The translations under genes and the position numbers were made by a program. From positions 1-7,855 of the forward strand of contig SKOM01000172.1 in NCBI GenBank assembly GCA_007120095.1: 7,855 bases of DNA. Reading direction: 5' to 3'. This stretch comes from Candidatus Competibacteraceae bacterium (GTDB taxonomy: Bacteria; Pseudomonadota; Gammaproteobacteria; Competibacterales; Competibacteraceae). Shown here in pieces: positions 1 to 6,880 of the stretch (the stretch's first letter is position 1; the number at the start of each line of letters is the position of its first letter). Under the pieces are notes generated by a model that was given only the letters and a program-made list of their open reading frames with translations, searched no databases and was not told the DNA's origin.

Positions 1-524
1 GCGCGCCCGCCTTCATGTTGCTCCAGGCCGAGATGTAACCGCCCACCGAGAAACGTGCCGGTGGTGAGAATCACCGCATCGGCTTCAAAATGGATGCCCG
101 CCTGAGTGACCACCCCCGTGACCCGATCACCGGTGACCTGTAAATCAGTCACCGCCTGTTGGAACAGGTGTAGATGGGTTTGAGTTTCCACCGCCCGACG
201 GATAGCAGCTTTATAGCGCACCCGATCGGCCTGGCAGCGGGTGGCGCGTACCGCAGCCCCTTTGCGGGCATTCAAGATGCGAAATTGAATCCCGGCACGG
301 TCGGCGGCCTGCGCCATCACCCCGCCCAAAGCGTCGATTTCTTTGACCAGATGACCTTTACCAATACCGCCGATAGCGGGGTTGCAACTCATCTGGCCGA
401 TAGTCTCGACATTATGGGTCAGTAATAAGGTGCGTGCGCCCATCCGCGCCGCTGCCAGACAGGCCTCGGTACCGGCATGGCCGCCGCCGATGACAATGAC
501 ATCGAATCGTTGAGGGTAACGCAT
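1..524 (-). CDS. mnmG: MnmG (GidA), tRNA wobble-uridine modification flavoprotein; N-terminal 174 codons, cut by left window edge
   Basis: MnmG works in a complex with the GTPase MnmE to install the carboxymethylaminomethyl (or aminomethyl) group at C5 of wobble uridine 34 in certain tRNAs, using FAD, NADH and methylene-tetrahydrofolate; it is cytosolic. The visible part starts MRYPQRFDVIVIGGGHAGTE. The FAD dinucleotide-binding loop GGGHAG is at residues 13-18, and the family signature CNPAIGGIGKGH follows from Cys47, which matches the conserved Cys47 of the E. coli enzyme. VKEIDALGG and GIQFRILNARKG come next, then a second flavin-site stretch, VILTTGTFLGG, near residues 151-161. The family is about 620-630 residues, so roughly 450 C-terminal residues lie off the left edge. 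The ATG at 522-524 is chosen because the protein then begins exactly where the family does. An AAGG (537-540) lies 12 nt upstream, a rather distant ribosome-binding site. Oddities are Ala90 and Cys97, where the recalled family pattern has Pro and usually Ala. Identification is very secure. Confidence 0.97.
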   Translation of the reverse strand, partial: MRYPQRFDVIVIGGGHAGTEACLAAARMGARTLLLTHNVETIGQMSCNPAIGGIGKGHLVKEIDALGGVMAQAADRAGIQFRILNARKGAAVRATRCQADRVRYKAAIRRAVETQTHLHLFQQAVTDLQVTGDRVTGVVTQAGIHFEADAVILTTGTFLGGRLHLGLEQHEGGR

Positions 525-558
525 CGCTAACACATACCTTAGAGCTAAAGGACTCGGC

Positions 559-575
559 ATTATAACTGAATTCAG
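559..575 (-). promoter_or_regulatory. Candidate mnmG promoter: perfect -10 hexamer adjoining a 10-bp palindrome
   Basis: On the minus strand the 62-bp gap before mnmG contains TATAAT (559-564), a perfect sigma70-type -10, placed so that transcription would begin about 25-30 nt before the mnmG ATG. One base upstream lies CTGAATTCAG (566-575), a perfect 10-bp inverted repeat that falls in the would-be -35/-10 spacer. No good -35 sits at 16-18 bp. The best match, TTGAAT, overlaps the end of the permease gene and would need a 20-bp spacer. A promoter here would let mnmG be transcribed separately from the permease gene upstream. The palindrome may be an operator or chance. Confidence 0.4.
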
Positions 576-586
576 CGTTTAACGAT

Positions 587-1531
587 TCAAGTACCCAGCA
601 GCATCAGCCACAACGACACACTAAGCACCGACAGCGCCGTGCCCAGTAATACGGCGGCGGCACTTTGCGCCTGGCCGCGTTGATACAGGCTGGCGAAAAT
701 ATAGGCATTAATCCCTGGAGCCATGGCGGCGGTCACGGTCGCCGAACGGACAAAACCGGCATCAAGTCCGAAAACCCAGTGGGTCATGCTGTAAGCAATC
801 AGGGGGTGTAAAATCAACGACAGGCTGGCAATCATCACCGCTTCGGGCACAGCGAGGCGGAATTGATAGCGTGTCAGTACGCCACCTAAGCCAAATAGAG
901 CGGTGGGCAGAGCGGCCAGGGCGATTAAATCCACGGCCGACATCAGCGCTTCGGGTGCGGGCAGGCCGCTGAGATTGACCACAAAGCCCAGAGCCAGACC
1001 AATGGTTAAGGCATTGCGAAACATCGCGGCCAATACGGCGCGTCCGGTATTGATCAGACTGCGTCCGGGGCGATCCGCACGGGCGTATTCCATGGCCGTC
1101 ACTCCGAGCAGAAAACACAGCGGTGCATGAATCGAGATAATGGCAAAATTCGGTGCCAAGGCATCGCTGCCATAGGCGCGTTCCATAATCGGCAGACCCA
1201 GCAGCAAGGAGTTGGAAAACAGTGCCCCGAAACCAATCGCCACCGCATCACTGGGATCATGTTTAAATAGATACCTCGCTCCCAGCGTCCCCAAGATAAA
1301 ACTCAGCGCGGCGCCGCTGTAAAAACTCACCAGCAAGCGCCCATCAAACACGGCACCCAGATCCAGCCGACTGATGGCGGCGAATAACAGGCAGGGGATG
1401 GCGAAATTCGCGGTAAAGCGCATCAGGCTGTCAATGGTGACATTGGTCATCAACCGCCAGCGCACAGCCGTATATCCCGCGCCGATGACTAGGAATACGG
1501 GGAGAACGATATTAAAAATGCTGAGTATCAT
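587..1531 (-). CDS. AEC (auxin efflux carrier) family permease, substrate unknown
   Basis: The 314-residue, strongly hydrophobic protein has about ten predicted membrane helices, roughly at residues 4-22, 36-54, 64-86, 99-117, 127-147, 169-190, 203-222, 231-249, 261-283 and 289-311. This matches the usual 300-320 residue, two-times-five helix architecture of the AEC family of inner-membrane secondary transporters. Family-type motifs are NFAIPCLLF (42-50), FSNSLLLGLPIMERAYG (105-121) and AMAPGINAYIFASLYQRG (269-286), the last being the conserved C-terminal half around a Pro and an Asn. Bacterial members are often labelled malate or malonate (MdcF) transporters, but no mdc genes are present and the substrate cannot be read from the sequence. 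The ATG at 1529-1531 is the family-like start; no clear Shine-Dalgarno precedes it. It follows mutM by 40 bp on the same strand and may be co-transcribed with it. From memory, the sequence resembles alphaproteobacterial AEC proteins, which I could not verify. Confidence 0.9.
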   Translation of the reverse strand: MILSIFNIVLPVFLVIGAGYTAVRWRLMTNVTIDSLMRFTANFAIPCLLFAAISRLDLGAVFDGRLLVSFYSGAALSFILGTLGARYLFKHDPSDAVAIGFGALFSNSLLLGLPIMERAYGSDALAPNFAIISIHAPLCFLLGVTAMEYARADRPGRSLINTGRAVLAAMFRNALTIGLALGFVVNLSGLPAPEALMSAVDLIALAALPTALFGLGGVLTRYQFRLAVPEAVMIASLSLILHPLIAYSMTHWVFGLDAGFVRSATVTAAMAPGINAYIFASLYQRGQAQSAAAVLLGTALSVLSVSLWLMLLGT

Positions 1532-1571
1532 GTGGCAACGCCAGAGTCAGGGCGTGTGGGTGAATGCCCGG

Positions 1572-2387
1572 CTAATGTTGACACTGCGGGCAGTAATAGC
1601 TGGCGCGTTGGCCGATTTTCAGACGGATAATCGCTGTATCACAGAGCGGGCAAGGTTCACCGCCGCGTTCATAGACCGCCAGTTGCTGGCGGAAATAACC
1701 CGGCTCGCCGACACCGTTAACAAAATCGCGCAAGGTGGTGCCGCCTTGGGCGATGGCCGCACCGAGTATGGTGCGAATGGCGGCGGCCAAGCATTCATAC
1801 CGGGGTAGCTCAATCTGACCAGCCGGTTGGCGTGGGTCAATACCGGCGTGAAACAGCGCCTCGCTGGCGTAAATATTACCCACCCCGACTACCACTTGTC
1901 CTTTCATAATGAACGACTTAACCGCCACACGGCGTCCCCGCGATTGCTCGTAGAGATGGGTGCCACTAAAGTGATTGCCCAGCGGTTCCGGCCCGAGTTT
2001 AGCCAGCAGCGGATGGTCAGCGGGTGCGGCGTCGAGCCACAGCAGCACACCGAAACGGCGCGGATCATGCAGACGCAGGCTGAGGCCGTTGCTGAGATCC
2101 AGTGTCACGTGATCGTGTTTTTGCCATGGCGTATCCAGGGGAAGCACGCGCAGACTGCCGGACATGCCCAGATGCAGCAACACGATGCCAGGCCCGGCGT
2201 GCAGTAATAGATATTTGCCCCGCCGGGTGATGGAACCGATTATTTGCCCCGTTAGTTGTTGTTCGAGATCGTCTGGAATCGGCCAGCGCAGGCGGCGTTC
2301 GCGCACCTTGACCGCCGTTACGGTGTATCCGCGTAGATGCGGCTCGATACCACGGCGGGTGGTTTCAACTTCGGGGAGTTCGGGCAT
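1572..2387 (-). CDS. mutM: Formamidopyrimidine-DNA glycosylase (Fpg/MutM)
   Basis: MutM is a bifunctional base-excision repair enzyme that removes 8-oxoguanine and formamidopyrimidines from DNA and cuts the abasic site by beta,delta-elimination. The 271-residue length is typical. After removal of Met1 the protein begins PELPEVETTRRGIEP, giving the catalytic Pro2 (Schiff-base nucleophile) and Glu3, with Glu6 also present. Lys58 in RRGKYLLLH corresponds to E. coli Lys57. Met75, Arg110 and Phe112 match the void-filling triad that enters the helix, and GNIYASEALF (170-179) is the conserved helix-two-turn-helix segment. The C-terminal zinc finger is complete, with Cys246, Cys249, Cys266 and Cys269, and carries Arg261, the expected DNA-contacting arginine. 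All key residues are present, so the protein should be active. The start is fixed by the need for Pro at position 2. No strong ribosome-binding site is visible. It lies 185 bp after glgP and 40 bp before the permease gene, all on the same strand. Confidence 0.98.
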   Translation of the reverse strand: MPELPEVETTRRGIEPHLRGYTVTAVKVRERRLRWPIPDDLEQQLTGQIIGSITRRGKYLLLHAGPGIVLLHLGMSGSLRVLPLDTPWQKHDHVTLDLSNGLSLRLHDPRRFGVLLWLDAAPADHPLLAKLGPEPLGNHFSGTHLYEQSRGRRVAVKSFIMKGQVVVGVGNIYASEALFHAGIDPRQPAGQIELPRYECLAAAIRTILGAAIAQGGTTLRDFVNGVGEPGYFRQQLAVYERGGEPCPLCDTAIIRLKIGQRASYYCPQCQH

Positions 2388-2572
2388 GGGTGAACTCAGG
2401 TGATAGCCGAGCGGGGATTATGTAAAACGGATAATTTCAGCATAACGTGTCGTCATAATGGTGTTGAAGCTATGATGCCGCTACCTACAAGCCTTCCTTG
2501 GCACTGGATAAAGGGCCGGCTACAAGGGGGGGCGGCGCCTTGCGGTATAAATGGCTGGTAATCCGCCACAGT
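2388..2572 (-). other. Intergenic region between glgP stop and mutM start
   Basis: This 185-bp gap should hold the end of the glgP transcript and a promoter for mutM. I see no hairpin with a U-tract, so no intrinsic terminator can be called. A weak promoter-like pair on the minus strand (TTCAAC, 18 bp, TATGCT) lies near 2441-2470, and it is too poor to rely on. A run of seven G residues occupies 2526-2532. No conserved small protein or RNA gene is recognisable. Confidence 0.3.
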
Positions 2573-5068
2573 TTAATCCACCAGTGCAGCGGTGGGATTC
2601 AGCCGCCAAATGTCCCGATTGTAATCGGCAATCGTCCGATCAGACGAAAATCCTCCACTGGCTGCGGTATTCAAAATACTCCCGGTCAGCCACTGGGTCT
2701 GATTTGCGAACCGCGCATCGGCTGCTAATTGGGCATCGATATAGCTGCGGAAATCAGCCACGGTTAGCCATGGATCGGCAGGGTTGCGCAAGGCATCGAT
2801 AATCGGTCGGAACAAACCGGTTTCAAACAGGCTGAAATGATCGTTTTCAAGCAACTGAATCACCGCTTTGAGTTCAGAATCAGCCGCAATAATACTCTGT
2901 GGGTCGTAGTGTTTGCGGGTGGTTTCGGCCTGTTCGGCATCCATTCCGAATAAAAAGAAATGTTCGGCACCGACAGCATCGCGAATTTCAATATTCGCGC
3001 CGTCCAGCGTGCCGATGGTGAGCGCCCCATTCATCATGAATTTCATATTGCCGGTGCCTGAGGCCTCTTTACCGGCGGTGGAAATCTGTTCGGACAGATC
3101 CGTACCCGGACAGGTCCACTCCATAGTACTGACCCGGTAATTGGGCAAAAACGCCACCCGCAGCCAATCGTGCAAATCCGGGTCGCGGTTGACCACCTTA
3201 GCGACGTTGTTGACCAATTTGATGATCAATTTAGCCATGGTGTAGCCGGGTGCGGCCTTGCCGCCGATCAGCACGCATCGCGGGATTAACCCCTCATGAT
3301 CGCCGGATTTGAGTCGCTGATAGCGATAAATGATATGCAGCACATTCAGCAGTTGGCGCTTATACTCGTGAATCCGTTTGACCTGAACATCAAACAGCAT
3401 ACTGGGTTCAAAAACGACGCCGCATTCCTGGCGTAATCGTTCGGCCAAGCGATGTTTATTAATGGCACGAACTTTGGCCCAACGGCTCTGAAAACCACGA
3501 TCAGTGGCGTAAGCCTGCAAACCCCGTAAGCGTTCGAGGTCGGTCACCCAGTCGGGGCCAATGGTGTCAGTAATGAGTTCACTCAATGGCGGATTGCAGG
3601 AGGCCAGCCAGCGACGCGGGGTCACGCCGTTGGTTTTGTTGTTAAAACGCTTAGGCCAGAGGGCGTGGAAATCACGGAATAACCCTTCGCACAGTAACTT
3701 GGAATGGAGTTCCGCCACACCGTTGACCGAAAAACTGCCCACGATGGCCAGATAAGCCATACGCACCATCGGCTCGTGAGCCTCTTCGATCAGCGAGAGT
3801 CGTTTCAGTATGGCCTGATCGCCGGGCCACCGGCTGGCAACCTCGCTTAAAAACCATGCATTGATCGCATAAATAATATCGAGATGCCGCGGCAGCAGTT
3901 GCTCGAATAGCCGTACCGGCCAGCGTTCCAGTGCTTCGGGCAACAGAGTATGGTTGGTGTAGGCCATGGTAGACGTCGTGATTTCCCACGCTTTGTCCCA
4001 GCCCAGTCCATGGACATCCATCAGCAAACGCATGAGTTCGGCGACCGCGATACTCGGATGGGTATCGTTAAGCTGAAAACAATGTTGCGCAGCGAAATGA
4101 TCGAATACGGGGCCGTTGTAGTGGATCCAGCGTCGCAAGGTGTCTTTGAGGCTGGCGGAGGCCAGAAAATACTGTTGGCGTAAGCGCAGCTCTTTGCCGT
4201 TCTCACTGGCATCATTGGGATACAGTACTAAGGTAATGGCTTCAGCAGCGGTTTTGGCGGCTACGGCTTCGGGGTAGCTACCGGCATTGAATTCATCAAG
4301 ATCGAATTTGTCGGTTGCATTAGCCGACCACAACCGTAGGGTATTCACCGTGTCGTTACGGTAACCGGGGACGGGTAGATCATAGGGCAGGGCGAGGACA
4401 TCGTGAGTATCGACCCAGCGCCAGCGTTTTTGGCCAGCGGAGTCTAAATAATGTTCGCTGCGACCGCCGAATTCCACCCGTTGCGCCAATTCATGGCGGC
4501 ACAACTCCCAAGGATGGCCATCCCGCAGCCAGGCGTCGGGTTCCTCAACTTGATGACCCTCCTGAATGTTTTGCCGGAACATGCCGTACTCGTAGCGCAG
4601 CCCGTAGCCGATCACCGGCAGTTGTAGAGTGGCGCATGAATCCAATAAACATACTGCCAGCCGCCCCAGGCCGCCGTTGCCTAAGCCCGCGTCATTTTCT
4701 TGCTCCAAAATATCAGCCAATTGTAAACCGAGTTCGTCCAGTGCTTGGTTGACGGTATCCTGCAAACCCAGGTTCAGCAACGTATCTTCCAGGCTGCGGC
4801 CAATCAGATATTCCAGCGATAGATAACAGACCTGACGGACTCTATGGTTGGCATAAGCATGCCGAGTGCGATTCGCACGCTCGATCAAGCGATCCCGCAG
4901 AGTGAGCGCCAGGGCTTGAAATAAATATTGCGGCGAACTGCTGATCTGGTCGCGACCCAGTGTGCAACTGAAATAACGGGTAAAGTCAGAGATAATAGCC
5001 GATGAGTCGTTTCCTAGTTTGGGGATGCTGATAAAGCGTTCATCAGGTTGTGTTGATCTATTGTTCAT
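2573..5068 (-). CDS. glgP: Glycogen/maltodextrin (alpha-1,4-glucan) phosphorylase
   Basis: This is a PLP-dependent GT35 glucan phosphorylase that releases glucose-1-phosphate from the non-reducing ends of glycogen or maltodextrins in the cytosol. The length of 831 residues is normal for the family. Landmarks in order: LGNGGLGRLAVCLLDS (129-144), the glucan-site stretch NDTHPSIAVAELMR (334-347), YTNHTLLPEALERWPV (370-385; His373 equals rabbit His377), KRIHEYKRQLLN (564-575; Lys564, Arg565 and Lys570 are the phosphate and PLP-phosphate contacts), and the signature EASGTGNMKFMMN (668-680) with Lys676 as the PLP Schiff-base lysine. All catalytic residues are present. The segment before the PLP lysine reads MEWTCPGTD (649-657) rather than the AEKVIPAAD of the muscle enzyme. 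The ATG at 5066-5068 is the only upstream in-frame start, with GGA nine nt before it. The gene stands alone, with no other glycogen gene visible. GlgP and MalP cannot be distinguished from the sequence alone, so the symbol is provisional. Confidence 0.96.
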   Translation of the reverse strand: MNNRSTQPDERFISIPKLGNDSSAIISDFTRYFSCTLGRDQISSSPQYLFQALALTLRDRLIERANRTRHAYANHRVRQVCYLSLEYLIGRSLEDTLLNLGLQDTVNQALDELGLQLADILEQENDAGLGNGGLGRLAVCLLDSCATLQLPVIGYGLRYEYGMFRQNIQEGHQVEEPDAWLRDGHPWELCRHELAQRVEFGGRSEHYLDSAGQKRWRWVDTHDVLALPYDLPVPGYRNDTVNTLRLWSANATDKFDLDEFNAGSYPEAVAAKTAAEAITLVLYPNDASENGKELRLRQQYFLASASLKDTLRRWIHYNGPVFDHFAAQHCFQLNDTHPSIAVAELMRLLMDVHGLGWDKAWEITTSTMAYTNHTLLPEALERWPVRLFEQLLPRHLDIIYAINAWFLSEVASRWPGDQAILKRLSLIEEAHEPMVRMAYLAIVGSFSVNGVAELHSKLLCEGLFRDFHALWPKRFNNKTNGVTPRRWLASCNPPLSELITDTIGPDWVTDLERLRGLQAYATDRGFQSRWAKVRAINKHRLAERLRQECGVVFEPSMLFDVQVKRIHEYKRQLLNVLHIIYRYQRLKSGDHEGLIPRCVLIGGKAAPGYTMAKLIIKLVNNVAKVVNRDPDLHDWLRVAFLPNYRVSTMEWTCPGTDLSEQISTAGKEASGTGNMKFMMNGALTIGTLDGANIEIRDAVGAEHFFLFGMDAEQAETTRKHYDPQSIIAADSELKAVIQLLENDHFSLFETGLFRPIIDALRNPADPWLTVADFRSYIDAQLAADARFANQTQWLTGSILNTAASGGFSSDRTIADYNRDIWRLNPTAALVD

Positions 5069-5078
5069 AGTTGTTCAT
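5058..5078 (-). other. Possible seven-codon minicistron overlapping the glgP start
   Basis: On the minus strand an ATG at 5076-5078 opens a frame reading Met-Asn-Asn-Tyr-Glu-Gln-stop (TAG at 5058-5060). It overlaps the true glgP ATG (5066-5068) in another frame. It arises because ATGAACAA is directly repeated 10 nt apart (5071-5078 and 5061-5068). If translated, its stop would sit a few bases inside glgP and could couple or compete with glgP initiation. There is no independent evidence for translation, and it may be only a by-product of the repeat. Confidence 0.15.
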
Positions 5079-5299
5079 CCAAACTTAATGGCGGTGAAAA
5101 GTGATGGGTACTTTAACAAAAACTCATTACACACTTGCGACTCGTTGTCAGATTTGCCGGTGTATTGTGACCACTTTGGCTCAAATGTTCTCGTCCCCCC
5201 CCTGCTGAATTGCGGGTTAACCCTAGCCTTTATACGGCACCATAGCCTAATATAGACGACGCAAAACACCCCACTTAACACCATCAGCGGGCGGTCTCT
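5069..5299. promoter_or_regulatory. Divergent intergenic region between glgP (-) and soxBDA (+), expected to hold both promoters
   Basis: Transcription must leave this 231-bp gap in both directions. For the plus strand the best promoter-like pair is TTGCGG (5210-5215) and TATACG (5231-5236), with a short 15-bp spacer; it is weak, as expected if an activator is needed. For the minus strand CTGACA (5146-5151) and TGTAAT (5126-5131) are good hexamers but only 14 bp apart. Neither is convincing. Operator-like symmetry at 5214-5257 is listed separately. A run of eight C residues lies at 5195-5202. The 69-codon frame crossing the region has no protein-like character and is not called. Confidence 0.5.
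5214..5257. repeat. Operator-like palindrome and 19-bp direct repeat upstream of soxB
   Basis: GGGTTAACCC (5214-5223) is a perfect 10-bp inverted repeat. It overlaps the first of two direct-repeat copies: ACCCTAGCCT at 5220-5229 and ACCATAGCCT at 5239-5248. These match at 9 of 10 bases with a 19-bp period, and each is followed by an A/T-only stretch (TTATA; AATATA). The array ends about 40 bp before the soxB ATG and overlaps the candidate promoter hexamers. Repeats spaced by about two helical turns would suit a dimeric regulator. This is inference from arrangement only; no regulator gene is in the window. Confidence 0.35.
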
Positions 5300-6547
5300 A
5301 TGCAGAAATATTCAATTTTCAGCCTAGCGCGGAATGCACTCAGCCATCATCAGCACTGGTCGCGAGCGTGGCGCAGTCCGGCACCGCGGCCGCAGTACGA
5401 TGTCATCATCGTTGGTGGTGGTGGCCATGGGCTGGCGACAGCGTATTATCTAGCTAAGGAGCACAACCTCAGCAATATTGCTGTGCTGGAAAAAAATGGG
5501 TTAGGCAGTGGCAATACTGGGCGCAATACGACGATTGTGCGTTCGAATTATCTGTGGGACGAATCTGCGCTGCTCTATGAACAGAGTTTAAAGCTCTGGG
5601 AAGGGCTGAGTCAGGAACTGAACTATAACCAGATGTTCAGCCGGCGTGGGGTGTTAAATCTGGGCCATAATCTCCATGATATGCGCGCAATCCACCGTCG
5701 GGTGAATGCCAATCAATTAAACGGTATCGATGCCGAAGTGGTGGATGCTCAGTGGATTAAGCAGTTCGTGCCGATTCTGAATACGGATAATGCCCGCTAT
5801 CCGGTATTGGGCGCCTCTTGGCAGCCGCGTGGTGGGGTGGCGCGTCACGATGCGGTGGCCTGGGGACTGGCACGGGCGGCGGACGCTCTGGGGGTGGATA
5901 TTATCCAGAATTGCGAGGTGACCGGTATCCGTCGTAAAGACGGTCAGGTGATTGGGGTTGAAACCACCCAAGGGTATATTAAATCCAAGAAAGTCGCTGT
6001 GGTGGTGGCCGGACATGCCAGTATGCTGGCTGATATGGCGGGTTTGCGGTTACCGATTGCAAGCCATCCCCTGCAAGCCTTGGTCTCGGAACCGCTGAAA
6101 CCGATATTGCATACCGTGGTGATGTCCAATGCCGTGCATGGCTATATCAGCCAGTCCGATAAGGGCGAGTTGGTGATCGGTGCGGGGATTGATGCCTATA
6201 CCGGCTACAGCCAGCGCGGCAGTTTTCACGTTATTGAGGGCAATATTGCCGCTATTGTTGAATTATTTCCGCTATTCAGCCGGGTGCGGATGTTACGCCA
6301 GTGGGCGGGTACAGTGGACATCTGCCCGGACGCCTGCCCAATTATCAGCAAAACACCGCTCAAGGGACTGTATTTCAATTGCGGTTGGGGCACGGGGGGA
6401 TTCAAGGCTACATTGGGTTCGGGCTGGACGTTCGCCCACACTGTTGCTAAGGACGAACCGCATCCTCTGAACGCTCCTTTTAATTTAGAGCGCTTTACCA
6501 CGGGGCAGTTAATTGATGAGCATGGGGCCGCAGGAGTGGCGCATTAA
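5300..6547 (+). CDS. soxB: Sarcosine oxidase beta subunit (SoxB), heterotetrameric type
   Basis: SoxB is the flavin-bearing catalytic subunit of tetrameric sarcosine oxidase, which oxidises sarcosine to glycine and delivers the methyl carbon to tetrahydrofolate as methylene-THF, yielding H2O2. The 415-residue protein has the family N-terminus (MQKYSIFSLARNALSHH), a DAO-type FAD Rossmann motif YDVIIVGGGGHG (33-44), and GNTGRNTTIVRSNYLW (71-86). GGVARHDAVAWG (178-189) follows, where His183 aligns with the histidine that carries covalent FMN in characterised enzymes. The sarcosine-site region GELVIGAGIDAYTGYSQRG lies at 289-307, and NCGWGTGGFKAT (360-371) and the C-terminal LIDEHGAAGVAH are diagnostic. 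Cys342 replaces the Thr usually seen before PDACPIIS. Length and termini are complete. The ATG at 5300 matches the family start, though the upstream GGGCGG is a poor ribosome-binding site. It is the first gene of the operon; soxD follows after 64 bp. Confidence 0.97.
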   Translation: MQKYSIFSLARNALSHHQHWSRAWRSPAPRPQYDVIIVGGGGHGLATAYYLAKEHNLSNIAVLEKNGLGSGNTGRNTTIVRSNYLWDESALLYEQSLKLWEGLSQELNYNQMFSRRGVLNLGHNLHDMRAIHRRVNANQLNGIDAEVVDAQWIKQFVPILNTDNARYPVLGASWQPRGGVARHDAVAWGLARAADALGVDIIQNCEVTGIRRKDGQVIGVETTQGYIKSKKVAVVVAGHASMLADMAGLRLPIASHPLQALVSEPLKPILHTVVMSNAVHGYISQSDKGELVIGAGIDAYTGYSQRGSFHVIEGNIAAIVELFPLFSRVRMLRQWAGTVDICPDACPIISKTPLKGLYFNCGWGTGGFKATLGSGWTFAHTVAKDEPHPLNAPFNLERFTTGQLIDEHGAAGVAH

Positions 6548-6611
6548 GTTCAATGGCCGACAGCGTGATCTATCGTCGATAAAAATCAAAACTTAGAGTG
6601 AGCTATACGCA

Positions 6612-6863
6612 ATGCTACACATTCACTGCCCTTGGTGCGGGCTGCGCGATGAAAGCGAATTCAGTTATGGTGGTGAGGCACATCGTGTCCGGCCTGCCGA
6701 TCCCGATGCCCTGTCCGACGAACAATGGGCGGATTACCTGTTTAACCGCGGCAATCCCAAAGGTCTCCATCATGAGCAGTGGTGTCACAGCCACGGCTGT
6801 CGGCGCTGGTTTAATGTCGAGCGCGATACCGTGAACAACCGCATTGTCTCTGTATACCGCTAA
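6612..6863 (+). CDS. soxD: Sarcosine oxidase delta subunit (SoxD), zinc-binding
   Basis: SoxD is the small structural subunit of heterotetrameric sarcosine oxidase. It holds one zinc ion and packs against the large alpha subunit. The 83-residue protein starts MLHIHCPWCG. Its zinc ligands appear as Cys6, Cys9, His59 and Cys63, the same positions I recall for the characterised delta subunit. Other family features are GEAHRVRPADPDALSDEQWA (21-40), YLFNRGNPKG (42-51) and the RRWFNVERDTV segment (64-74). It is slightly shorter at the C-terminus than many homologues of about 90-100 residues but has no sign of damage. A ribosome-binding-like GAGTGAG (6596-6602) ends nine nt before the ATG. soxA starts 17 bp after its stop, so the two are almost certainly co-transcribed. 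A longer-looking frame starting at 6598 in another register is a shadow and carries none of these residues. Confidence 0.96.
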   Translation: MLHIHCPWCGLRDESEFSYGGEAHRVRPADPDALSDEQWADYLFNRGNPKGLHHEQWCHSHGCRRWFNVERDTVNNRIVSVYR

Positions 6864-6880
6864 CTTAGGTAGCACAACTA

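Noticed and set aside
1374..1808. A 144-codon plus-strand frame antisense to the permease and mutM genes
   Set aside because: It lies wholly opposite two well-identified genes and its translation has no family character; an antisense shadow.
2540..2572. Possible hairpin after the glgP stop (TGGC...GCCA on the minus strand)
   Set aside because: Only four base pairs with a nine-base loop and no U-tract; not a supportable terminator.
3672..3989. A 105-codon minus-strand frame within glgP
   Set aside because: Alternative frame of an intact, fully recognisable phosphorylase gene.
5200..5216. CCTGC/GCGGG hairpin just upstream of the soxB operator-like repeats
   Set aside because: Five pairs including a G-T wobble, with no U-tract; no basis for a terminator or riboswitch call.
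5075..5284. A 69-codon minus-strand open frame across the glgP-soxB intergenic region
   Set aside because: It has no recognisable domain or convincing ribosome-binding site, and it covers almost the whole divergent promoter region with its end overlapping the glgP leader. Chance ORF.
6571..6581. TATCGTCGATA inverted repeat between soxB and soxD
   Set aside because: Five-base arms with a one-base centre, too short to fold stably as RNA, and inside an operon; likely chance.
6598..6834. A 78-codon frame overlapping soxD
   Set aside because: Out of register with the SoxD frame, which carries the zinc ligands and family sequence; shadow.
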